This document shows positions 43,174 through 50,589 of a stretch of DNA of 64,000 nucleotides, in pieces (position 1 is the stretch's first letter; the number at the start of each line of letters is the position of its first letter). A model generated the notes under the pieces. That model was not told where the DNA came from and searched no databases. It saw only the letters and a list, made by a program, of their open reading frames with translations. Source of the DNA: CAVZMO01 sp963776195 (GTDB lineage Bacteria; Nitrospirota; Thermodesulfovibrionia; Thermodesulfovibrionales; SM23-35); contig CAVZMO010000011.1 of the NCBI GenBank assembly GCA_963776195.1, positions 62,001-126,000 on the forward strand, given 5' to 3'. Made by a program: the position numbers and the translations under genes.

Positions 43174-43498
43174 CCCAAAAGGTATTCCTCAAAAGGTATT
43201 CCCAAAAGGTATTCCTTTCTGAAGTTGTACAAACATAAATTTTAATGTCTTTTGTAAATTGACTGTAGTGACTGTCTTCAACTATCTTGACAGCATTTGG
43301 AAAACACGTAGATACTACTTCCGCAAATCGTTCGGCGCCGGATTCATACAAAATCCTCTGGTCAGTATCAAGAGGATGAAAATGGTCGGTCGATCTGAAG
43401 TAGTGTGTGATAGCCGTTACGATGGAGCAACCTACAAGGATAAATAGGAAGGCTATTAGAACTATTCCCCTATACAATACCTTTGCCAGTGGATTCAT
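43148..43498 (-). CDS. Short lipoprotein, truncated at its C-terminus (integron cassette)
   Basis: The 116-residue frame has a signal peptide with lipobox ILVGC, then a domain RFAEVVSTCFPNAVKIVEDS...KDIKIYVCTTSE that looks like the start of a larger protein. The last residues contain the repeated peptide NTFW, encoded by a triplicated 13-mer, and run into the RT remnant region antisense. The gene therefore looks cut short by rearrangement. Confidence 0.55.
   Translation of the reverse strand: MNPLAKVLYRGIVLIAFLFILVGCSIVTAITHYFRSTDHFHPLDTDQRILYESGAERFAEVVSTCFPNAVKIVEDSHYSQFTKDIKIYVCTTSERNTFWEYLLRNTFWGQTCLLTF
43176..43215. repeat. Three tandem copies of a 13-bp sequence
   Basis: CAAAAGGTATTCC occurs at 43176-43188, 43190-43202 and 43203-43215. 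It lies exactly where RT homology stops and the lipoprotein gene ends, so it may mark a rearrangement junction. Confidence 0.75.
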
Positions 43499-43519
43499 AA
43501 TTGTATTTCCTGTTTACAG

Positions 43520-43610
43520 CTTCAACGCCGGGCATGAGCCGACCGGGGCAAACAGCCTTTGCAAAAAACCACTGAGGCTATTCCCTGTCGCCTCGATTTA
43601 ATTGTTAACC
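43520..43610 (-). other. Integron attC site after trmO
   Basis: On the minus strand GGTTAAC (43610-43604) and GTTGAAG (43526-43520) are the outer boxes of a 91-nt site. GAGGCGACAGGGAATAGCC pairs imperfectly with GGCTGTTTGCCCCGGTCGG plus CTC, leaving extrahelical bases, around a T-rich loop. It begins 9 bp after the trmO stop. Confidence 0.7.
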
Positions 43611-43618
43611 TCATTTAG

Positions 43619-44080
43619 TCATTCTCTGCCTTTTGGTTTGGGACGCCATTTTTTGCCGGCAGTCCACCCTTCTGATGCTGAAATAATAGCGTCGTACTTT
43701 GGTATGTATGGCTTGATGTCCAAAAGGGGTGTCTTGTTTAACATATCAACGCCCTCGACTATGAGAATATTGTTTTCGCGGCGTATTAATTTTACGACAG
43801 ACAGTCCTACGCCATTTGGTCTGCATGGATGTCTTGACGCATAGATGCCGTGTGGCTCATCATCAAGAAATGTTTGACGTACCAGCTCAATGTTCCCAGC
43901 TTGGTCAAAAAGATACAGCAAATAAATATGAGAGAATGTCTCGATATCTTTCAGGCCAGTTTCATATTTCTTAAATATCTCGACGCGACCGAGAGAGTCC
44001 GATGAATAAAGCGGTTGGATGGGGCAGTCCTCCTTTGACGCGAAGGGCGTATGTATGATTCCAATTGGTTCTATTTTCAT
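43619..44080 (-). CDS. trmO: TrmO/TsaA-family tRNA m6t6A37 methyltransferase (first integron cassette)
   Basis: The 153-residue protein matches the TsaA-like beta-barrel: IGIIHTPFASKEDCPIQP, VEIFKKYETGLKDIETFSHI, and SRHPCRPNGVGLSVVKL, the SAM-binding signature. E. coli TrmO methylates t6A at position 37 of some tRNAs. The gene is the cassette nearest to the integrase, the position best served by the cassette promoter. The t6A-pathway gene tsaC is in the same window at 55.4 kb. Confidence 0.88.
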   Translation of the reverse strand: MKIEPIGIIHTPFASKEDCPIQPLYSSDSLGRVEIFKKYETGLKDIETFSHIYLLYLFDQAGNIELVRQTFLDDEPHGIYASRHPCRPNGVGLSVVKLIRRENNILIVEGVDMLNKTPLLDIKPYIPKYDAIISASEGWTAGKKWRPKPKGRE

Positions 44081-44117
44081 TTTTTCCAGGTTAACATATT
44101 ATTAACCAGTTTTCTGG

Positions 44118-44146
44118 ATAATATCAGAATTTCTAGGCAAGGTCAA
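44118..44146 (-). promoter_or_regulatory. Cassette promoter (Pc-like) of the integron
   Basis: On the minus strand TTGACC (44146-44141), a 17-bp spacer and TATTAT (44123-44118) drive toward trmO and the cassette array. The -10 overlaps a TGGATAATA motif (44115-44123). The region from 44080 to 44117 should contain attI; GTTAATA or GTTAACC are candidate crossover boxes. Confidence 0.7.
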
Positions 44147-44165
44147 TAAAAACATAAAATTAACC

Positions 44166-44194
44166 TTGACGTAACTTCCTAAGTTTATTATACT
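44166..44194 (+). promoter_or_regulatory. Integrase promoter (PintI-like)
   Basis: TTGACG (44166-44171), a 17-bp spacer and TATACT (44189-44194) point toward the integrase gene. It is divergent from the cassette promoter, with about 20 bp between the two -35 boxes. Confidence 0.7.
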
Positions 44195-44202
44195 TTTCAG
44201 GT

Positions 44203-44232
44203 TGGATAACATTCTGTTTGTCATGTTATCCA
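44203..44232. promoter_or_regulatory. Inverted repeat in the integrase leader
   Basis: TGGATAACA (44203-44211) and TGTTATCCA (44224-44232) are perfect inverted copies 12 bp apart, just downstream of the predicted integrase transcription start. A third copy, TGGATAATA, covers the -10 of the cassette promoter. CCAGTTTTCTGG occurs at both 44106-44117 and 44230-44241. These are candidate regulator or integrase binding sites. Confidence 0.55.
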
Positions 44233-44251
44233 GTTTTCTGGTCAACATCTT

Positions 44252-45588
44252 ATGCTCAACATACCGGACCATATTTTGCCGCATTATGAAGCCATTCTCA
44301 AAAAAAAGGTAATGGACGTTTCCCGCCATGCATACCTTAAAAAGTGGCTCCGCTACTTCCTGGATTTTTGCAATAAATACCCGGTAGCGAATTCCAGATC
44401 AGAGCAGGTGCGGTTGTTTACCGAAAAATTGCGGGAAAAGAAACAGACTGTTGACCAACTGAAAGAGGCGGCATACGCGGTATCTCTATATTTTGAGATT
44501 CTGCGGATGCTCGATAACGAAACCCTGACCAAGCAGGTGCATTCGGGCGAATCGTCACCACAGGTTGTAAAACCTCAAACGGTGGAATATGCCTCTGAAG
44601 CCGACTATGCCGAGAAGTCTGTCTCTCCGGAATGGGATAAGATTATAGCCGGCTTGGCTGCGGAGATCAAAACGCGCCGCTATTCTCGGGAAACCCTCAA
44701 GGCCTATGCGATCTGGAGCCGGCAGTTCCAGAAATACCTGAAGAATAAATCGCCTAATGAACTATCATCGGCTGATGTCAGGGAATACCTTACCTATCTC
44801 GCCGTGAAATGCCATGTCGCTGCCTCGACCCAGAACCAGGCGTTTAACGCCTTGCTGTTTCTGTTCCGGCATGTCCTCAAGAAGGACTTTGGGGATTTTC
44901 GGGACATTCCCCGCGCAAAAAGGTCCAAATATATACCTGTGGTCCTTTCCCGGCGTGAAATAGATGTTGTCTTAAAGCATCTCGAATATCCCTATGATCT
45001 TGTGGTTAAATTGCTGTACGGATGCGGGCTCAGGTTATTTGAATGTCTGCAACTGCGGGTCCATAATTTCAATTTCGACGCCGGAATTCTGACGATCCAG
45101 ACGGGAAAGGGAAAAAAGACCGGACAGCGCCTATCCCACAGACACTCATGCCTGAACTGACGGCCCAACTTGAAACAGTAAAAATACTCCATGACAAGGA
45201 CCTTAGAGCAGGCTACGCGGGCGTGTTTCTCGACAACCTGCTCGAAAAGAAATATCCTTCCGCCGCAAAAGAGTTTATCTGGCAGTGGTTTTTTCCGCAA
45301 AAGACGCTTACGCAAATCCCGGGCACAAAAGAGCGGCGGAGGTATCATCTTCATGAATCGCATGTTCAGAAGGCGCTGAAGGAGGCTGTCGGACGGGCAA
45401 GGCTCACAAAGCGTGTCTCGGCTCACACCTTCCGCCACAGTTTCGCTACGCATCTTTTACAGGCCAATTACGACATACGTACTATCCAGGAACTTCTCGG
45501 ACATAGCGATGTGAAGACCACGATGATCTACACGCACTGCGTGCAGAGCAGGACGGTGAAAGAGGCTAAAAGTCCGCTGGATTTTTAA
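44252..45588 (+). CDS. intI: Integron integrase (tyrosine recombinase), interrupted by a -1 frameshift
   Basis: The combined product is about 445 residues. It has an N-terminal SAM-like domain, a second core-binding domain (TRRYSRETLKAYAIWSRQF), and a catalytic domain with Arg in GCGLRLFECLQLR, HTFRHSFATHLL, LLGHSDV and the nucleophile in TMIYTH. The integron-specific insert is clear: LLEKKYPSAAKEFIWQWFFP followed by RRRYHLHESHVQKALKEA. Translation leaves frame at GKGKK: the codons GGA AAA AAG contain A AAA AAG (45112-45118), and a -1 slip there gives GKGKKDRTAPIPQTL, the family sequence. The unslipped frame stops at 45158-45160. Confidence 0.9.
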
Positions 45589-45786
45589 TGCTTTTGTAAG
45601 ATAAAACTGTTTTTTAGTTTCATCAGATTTTTCTTGTTGTTATGTACTATAGTACGGTCAAGGATTGTGTGAATGAAAATTTGGGAGGGGAACAATTCCG
45701 GAAAGCAATAAAATTTTATTGCAGTAAGAATCTTGTCTTACGAATGATCTTCTTAGCAATTATTGGAACAAATTATTCCTGAGAGA
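45589..45786. other. Intergenic region downstream of the integrase
   Basis: No gene is visible. It contains the 12-bp palindrome GTACTATAGTAC (45644-45655), sharing the core TACTATAGTA with the palindrome in the higBA promoter, and a GTGTGAATG...GGGAGGGG stretch. The integron's right border should be here. Confidence 0.35.
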
Positions 45787-46473
45787 ATGAATAAGCCGGC
45801 ACACGATATTACCCATTGCATGCGATGCGGTACCTGCTGCCTGAAGGGCGGACCGGTCCTTCACCATGAGGACAAAAAGATCCTCCTTGCCGGCCATGTC
45901 GGTTATGAACATTTAGTGACCATCAGGAAAGGTGAACCCGCATACAATCCCGTACACAGCAAGCTTGAGCAGGTTCCCCGGGAGATCATAAAAGTGGACG
46001 GGAAAGGCGAAGGCTGGTCCTGCTGCTTCTATCAAGAACAGGACGCTTCGTGCACAATTTACGGACAGCGTTTCATAGAATGTCGTTTGTTAAAGTGCTG
46101 GGATACTACGGAAATCATGCGAATCATAGGCCGGGGTACGATTCTCCGTGCCGACATTATAAATCACAACGACCCGATCATGCGGATGATCGAGGCCCAT
46201 GAGAGGGAATGTCCTGCACATGAGTTGGAAAGCTTGGTCACCGCCGCGTCTGCGGGAATTGATAAAAAGAGAATCCTTGCAAGATTGGGCGAACTCGTAA
46301 GCAAGGACATATCCATGCGTTCTTACGCTGTTTCCGAATTGGGCCTCAGGACAGACTATGAACTCTTTATCTTTGGCCGTCCGCTGTCCAAACTCTTGAA
46401 TGATCGGGGACTGGCTGTTCATACACCGCAGGGAAACATCTGTGGAGTCCGGAACCCTTCTGATGATCGATAA
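45787..46473 (+). CDS. YkgJ-family cysteine-cluster protein
   Basis: Using the ATG at 45787 (MNKPAHDITHCMRCGTCC; the frame is open from a TTG at 45763) the 228-residue protein has the zinc/iron-chelating cysteine cluster: CMRCGTCC near residue 10, then SCCFYQEQDASCTIYGQRFI and CRLLKCWD. The C-terminal half is unassigned. YkgJ-type proteins bind metal but have no settled function. A second, shorter relative follows 51 bp downstream. Confidence 0.8.
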   Translation: MNKPAHDITHCMRCGTCCLKGGPVLHHEDKKILLAGHVGYEHLVTIRKGEPAYNPVHSKLEQVPREIIKVDGKGEGWSCCFYQEQDASCTIYGQRFIECRLLKCWDTTEIMRIIGRGTILRADIINHNDPIMRMIEAHERECPAHELESLVTAASAGIDKKRILARLGELVSKDISMRSYAVSELGLRTDYELFIFGRPLSKLLNDRGLAVHTPQGNICGVRNPSDDR

Positions 46474-46524
46474 AGCAAAGGGTACCCGACGCTGCAAGCA
46501 TTTAAATGAAAAGGAGAAATTTCT

Positions 46525-46980
46525 ATGCAGGAAGATGGAATATCGTCGGAAGACGATTCTGATGAAGAAGAGACGATAACGGAGGAGCAAAGGGCTTATA
46601 TGAAGGAGATGATCCAAAAGCTCATGGAAAAGGGTATTTTCGTTGTTTATGGAGACGAAGTTAAAACCACTGAGACAGTAACATTCGACGATGAGGGAAG
46701 GAAAGGACTCTGCAAATCCGTGTGCTGCAGTTTTATCTTTGCCCTGACAAAGGCGGATGTCGAAAAGGGAGTGGCAAAATGGAATCCGAAGCGACCTTAC
46801 TTCATTGCGAGAGATGAGGACGGATATTGTCCCCACCTCGATAGGGAGACCTTCATGTGCGCCATATGGGAAGACAGACCCGAAAGATGCAGGAATTATG
46901 ATTGCAGGAGGGATTCGCATGTCTGGACAGGTTGGGAGAGGAGAATAATCAACAAGAATGTCTTCGACCATCTAAAATGA
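46525..46980 (+). CDS. Second YkgJ-type cysteine-cluster protein
   Basis: The 151-residue protein has an acidic start (SSEDDSDEEE), then GLCKSVCCSFIFALT, YCPHLDRETFMCAIWEDRP and CRNYDC, the cysteine order of the YkgJ family. AAAAGGAGAAA precedes the ATG. The tandem arrangement with the previous gene suggests a common metal-related role. Confidence 0.8.
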   Translation: MQEDGISSEDDSDEEETITEEQRAYMKEMIQKLMEKGIFVVYGDEVKTTETVTFDDEGRKGLCKSVCCSFIFALTKADVEKGVAKWNPKRPYFIARDEDGYCPHLDRETFMCAIWEDRPERCRNYDCRRDSHVWTGWERRIINKNVFDHLK

Positions 46981-46990
46981 TCATTGCACG

Positions 46991-47048
46991 GGAATAACAC
47001 CTCGCTGCAGCATAACCGGAAAGGGGAGGCTGCGCATGTGTTATTTCC
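46991..47048. other. Long imperfect hairpin in the YkgJ-47.1 kb gap
   Basis: GGAATAACAC (46991-47000) pairs with GTGTTATTTCC (47038-47048) with one extra T, and inside it GCTGCAGCAT can pair partly with GGCTGCGCATG. It may be a terminator-like structure without a T-run, or a structured RNA. Confidence 0.35.
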
Positions 47049-47118
47049 ATAGTAAAATCTAAGTAAACCTGCGACCTCCGTATAAGCAGGCTGATAGATT
47101 TCCTATGAGGAGGTGAAG

Positions 47119-47709
47119 ATGGGGAAAGTGAAAAACGCCCTTGAGATTGCATTGGAAAAAGCCGGCAAGATCGGTGGGCTGTCTCAGGAAGAAAAGAATA
47201 GAATAGAGGACGAAAAAAGGGTAGTGTCCGTCCTCGGAGAATTTTATCGGGGAAGGCTTGATTCGAACGGTTTATGGCTGAGATTGAAGGGCAGCAAACC
47301 GTTTTTGTTAATAATGGCACAGCTGAACCTGATCGAAACACTGGCTTTGGCAAACCTGGAGGAAGAGTTCCTGCAGAAAAAACAGGCTATTGTTGCCATC
47401 GAGACGTTAAAAGATCGACCGAATACGGCGGTTATCGAGTTAAGCTTGAATTCGGCTGCGGCGCTTCAAAAAGAATATTCTGCGATGAAAGAAAAGGTTG
47501 TTGAAGATTTGAGAAAGCAGGTGGAAATGCATCCCCGGTTAAGAATGCAGCCTGTTAAGATGCCGGACGGAAAGACGGCTATGCAGATGGCCCTATCGGT
47601 TGACGAAGCGGTAAAAGCCCGCCTGGCCGAATCCCTGTCGGCACATGAGGAGGAATACAGCCGGGAATTTTTCGGCTTGATCGAAGAGCTGAAGATGCAG
47701 ATCCATTAA
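47119..47709 (+). CDS. Hypothetical helical protein
   Basis: The ATG at 47119 follows a strong GAGGAGGTGAAG. The 196-residue product is helix-rich (VKNALEIALEKAGKIGGLSQ, LNLIETLALANLEEEFLQKK) and ends with EEYSREFFGLIEELKMQ. No motif, membrane segment or cofactor site is recognised. Confidence 0.6.
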   Translation: MGKVKNALEIALEKAGKIGGLSQEEKNRIEDEKRVVSVLGEFYRGRLDSNGLWLRLKGSKPFLLIMAQLNLIETLALANLEEEFLQKKQAIVAIETLKDRPNTAVIELSLNSAAALQKEYSAMKEKVVEDLRKQVEMHPRLRMQPVKMPDGKTAMQMALSVDEAVKARLAESLSAHEEEYSREFFGLIEELKMQIH

Positions 47710-47745
47710 GCTGGAAACTGCTGTTGATGGCTGGAATAAAGTCGG

Positions 47746-48489
47746 TCAGTAATACTTATGGCATATCCGGCACACATGAGCTTTAGGGAAAAGTTTTCTG
47801 AAGTTCGAACTATGAGGATTATGACACGTTGCACAGCTGATCTTCTTCCTCGTATTTCTTGTTCCAGGGCCTGTTCCTTCGACAGGATGAATCTTGCCCT
47901 TTGGAAGAGAAACAATGTGGTTGCCGGATCTCTTCTCCTTATGGCAGCTTATACACCCCTCATTTATCGTTGTTGACAGACGGTAGGGGTAATTACTCGC
48001 ATGCGGGTTATGACAATCGCAGCGTCTGCCGATGATTACCGGGTGGCGATACTTTTTTGTGAAATTCGTTCTATCATGACACCCATAGCAGAGTTCGGGA
48101 GGGTCGCACCGGAGATGTCCGCTAAAGGCTGATCTGTGGGGACTATGGCAACTGGTGCATTTGCCCGCTGCAACCGGTGAATGGATTTCCGTATCCTGAA
48201 ATTTGGATTTTTCATGACAGCCGTAACAGAGATCGGGCACATCCCTTATGAGTTTTACACTGCCTTTCTGCTGCGGATGCTTCTTGTCCTGCGCTGCGAT
48301 GTGGCAGGCATTACATCCTATGCCCAGAGCACCGTGGTCATTTTTTGAAGGTTCCCTGAATTCCGTATGACAATTTAGGCACAAAATGTCCCGGGCAGCG
48401 AAGGCCCGACTGACAAAAGGTGCGCACGATAAAAGCAAAACGGCAAGGAAAATCGAAAGCTTAGAAATTGGCGTGGTCTTAGTTAACAT
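47746..48489 (-). CDS. Periplasmic multiheme cytochrome c (doubled CXXCH type)
   Basis: A signal peptide (LSIFLAVLLLSCAPFVSRAFA) precedes eight CXXCH haem motifs: CLNCH, CNACH, CYGCH, CTSCH, CYGCH, CISCH, CATCH and CRICH. A ninth position reads CDCH (GRRCDCHNPH), one residue short of the consensus. Distal HPV/HSP histidines are regularly placed. It should carry electrons in the periplasm; partners are not in the window. Confidence 0.88.
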   Translation of the reverse strand: MLTKTTPISKLSIFLAVLLLSCAPFVSRAFAARDILCLNCHTEFREPSKNDHGALGIGCNACHIAAQDKKHPQQKGSVKLIRDVPDLCYGCHEKSKFQDTEIHSPVAAGKCTSCHSPHRSAFSGHLRCDPPELCYGCHDRTNFTKKYRHPVIIGRRCDCHNPHASNYPYRLSTTINEGCISCHKEKRSGNHIVSLPKGKIHPVEGTGPGTRNTRKKISCATCHNPHSSNFRKLFPKAHVCRICHKYY

Positions 48490-48797
48490 AACGGGTCGTA
48501 AAAAACTCTTGTATCTTTCCGGGACTGACGCACAGTCCGAGACTCCTCAATAGAAAGCTATAATCGTGGCTTGCGATAATGCTTTTCTACCCACGTCTGT
48601 CAGCTGGAATGTCGGAGTGTATTAATATATCAGTATTCCAAAGAATCCTCAATATGTAATTGCAGCAAGAGGACGGGGGAACATTTGCGTTGTGGAAAAA
48701 TATTTCGGCGGTTCATATATAATTTATAATCGGTAAAAAACCCGGCAAATTTCGAAAGGCAACGGGTATTCGGAGATATTAAAGGAAGCCCGGATCA
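48490..48797. other. Divergent intergenic region upstream of the K+ channel
   Basis: The 308-bp gap has no ORF. A promoter for the channel gene is plausible around TATATAATTTATAAT (about 48715-48730). I looked for a c-di-AMP (ydaO) riboswitch and did not find its conserved elements. The ribosome site is AAAGGAAG. Confidence 0.35.
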
Positions 48798-49800
48798 ATG
48801 GAAGAACTCAGAAGACGTATTATCTTTTCTTTCGGACTTATAGCTCTTGTCATTTCCTTCGGCACGGCAGGCTATATGGCCCTGGAGCGATGGGATTTAT
48901 TGGACTCCCTTTATATGACGATAATAACCCTGACAACCGTCGGTTTCAAGGAAGTACACGATCTGTCTTTTCAAGGGAAAATATTTACCATAATTCTTAT
49001 CATAGGGGGAGTAGGCACGGTGCTGTATGCGCTTAGTACCGGAGCCAAGTTTGTTCTTGAGGGTGAGTTGCAAGAAATATTCGGGAGGAAGAGATTGGAA
49101 AAGAAACTGAAAGATTTGAAGGACCATTACATTGTCTGCGGGTTTGGCAGGATGGGTAAAATCATAGCAAGGGAACTCAAACACGAGAAATTAGACTTTG
49201 TGGTTATCGAGAAAAACGGCGGGATACTCGACGATAAAGGGGATACTCTTATTATTCAAGGAGATGCCACTAAAGATGAAATTCTCAAGAAGGCCGGTAT
49301 CGAAAAAGCAAAATGTCTCATATCGGTGCTTCCTACCGATGCAGAAAATCTTTACGTAGTCTTGAGCGCCAGGGGATTAAACCCCGGTCTTTTAATCGTT
49401 GCGAGGGCCGGAGAGGAAGGATCGGAGAAGAAATTACTCAGGGCCGGCGCCGACAGGGTTGTTTCGCCTTACCATATAGGTGGATTGAGAATGGCCCATT
49501 CGGTATTGAAACCCGCCGTTGTGGATTTCATAGAATTCGCTACAAAGAGTGGCAATATCGATCTGCAGATAGAAGAAATAACCATCCAGGAAGGTTCGGG
49601 ACTCGTGGGGAATACTCTAGATCAATGCGGGATCGGAAGAGACCTCGGAATTATCATCGTAGCCATAAAGCAGCAAAGCGGCGAGATGAAATTTAATCCC
49701 ACCTACCTCAGTATCATCGGCTGCGGGAGATACGCTGATTGCGGTGGGCGAAGGGACAAAAATGAAGACTCTCGAAGAGATGGCGATGGGGAAGAAGTAA
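48798..49800 (+). CDS. Two-helix K+ channel with RCK (TrkA) domains, C-terminus frameshifted by a 4-bp tandem duplication
   Basis: Two membrane helices flank a pore loop with filter TLTTVGFKEV (Phe in place of the usual Tyr in TVGYG). TrkA_N follows (HYIVCGFGRMGKIIAREL, a Rossmann NAD site) and then RCK_C (residues ~250-330). At 49701-49708 ACCTACCT is a tandem duplicate: removing one ACCT restores NPTSVSSAAGDTLIAVGEG...MGKK with the stop at 49800. As printed, the protein continues out of frame to 49808. RCK_C domains of this class bind c-di-AMP, and cdaA starts 28 bp downstream. Confidence 0.85.
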
Positions 49801-49827
49801 TGGTATGATATTAAGCAAAAAGGGTTT

Positions 49828-50589
49828 ATGGAATTATTGCGACCATTGAGATGGCAGGATCTGGTCGACGTTATTTTGATGTCGATCATCGTTTACCGTC
49901 TTCTTCTTATCATAAAGGGCACAAAAGCTGCCCATATGCTGATGGGTCTCGGTGTTCTTCTCCTGGCTTCTCTGTTATCAAGTTATTTCGAACTCTATAC
50001 TGTGGATTGGCTGATACAGAGCTTCTGGGCACAGATAGTCATCGCTATCATCGTTCTTTTCCAGCCGGAGATACGGCGGGCGCTTGCTCAGATGGGAGAG
50101 ACGCCCTTTCTTCAGACCCTTACCCCTGCCGAAGAACTCAAATCTCTCGAAGAGATCGTAAGGGCGACGATAGCCCTTGCAAACAGGAAGATAGGGGCAC
50201 TGATCGCCATCGAAAGGGAAACGAGTCTCAAGGACTTTGTCGAAATCGGCGTGCCGTTGGACGCAAAGGTTTCGAAGGAAATACTGCTGAGTGCATTTCA
50301 TCCCACATCCCCCATTCATGACGGGGCTGTCGTAATAAAAGGGAACAGGATTGTCGCTGCGGGATGTTTTCTGCCGATAATCATGAGTCCCGACATCAGT
50401 AAGTCATTGGGGACCAGACACCGCGCTGCCCTGGGATTATCGGAAGAGACGGATGCCGTAATACTCATCGTGTCGGAAGAGACAGGAACGGTATCCATGG
50501 CGATTCAAGGAAAGCTCGAAACACATCTTGATATGGGAACGCTCAGGGATACGCTCACCGATTTATTTTCAGTAAAGGTGAAGAGATGA
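49828..50589 (+). CDS. cdaA: Diadenylate cyclase (CdaA/DacA)
   Basis: The 253-residue protein has three N-terminal membrane helices and a DAC domain with the catalytic motifs IHDGAVVIKG and GTRHRAALGLSE. It makes c-di-AMP from two ATP. The order cdaA-cdaR-glmM is conserved widely, mostly in Gram-positives but also in several diderm phyla, and GlmM inhibits CdaA in studied cases. Confidence 0.95.
   Translation: MELLRPLRWQDLVDVILMSIIVYRLLLIIKGTKAAHMLMGLGVLLLASLLSSYFELYTVDWLIQSFWAQIVIAIIVLFQPEIRRALAQMGETPFLQTLTPAEELKSLEEIVRATIALANRKIGALIAIERETSLKDFVEIGVPLDAKVSKEILLSAFHPTSPIHDGAVVIKGNRIVAAGCFLPIIMSPDISKSLGTRHRAALGLSEETDAVILIVSEETGTVSMAIQGKLETHLDMGTLRDTLTDLFSVKVKR

Noticed and set aside
46090..46971. 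293-residue minus-strand frame across the YkgJ genes
   Set aside because: Antisense to two genes with conserved cysteine clusters; no domain seen.
48600..48797. c-di-AMP (ydaO) riboswitch before the K+ channel gene
   Set aside because: Conserved ydaO elements were not found.
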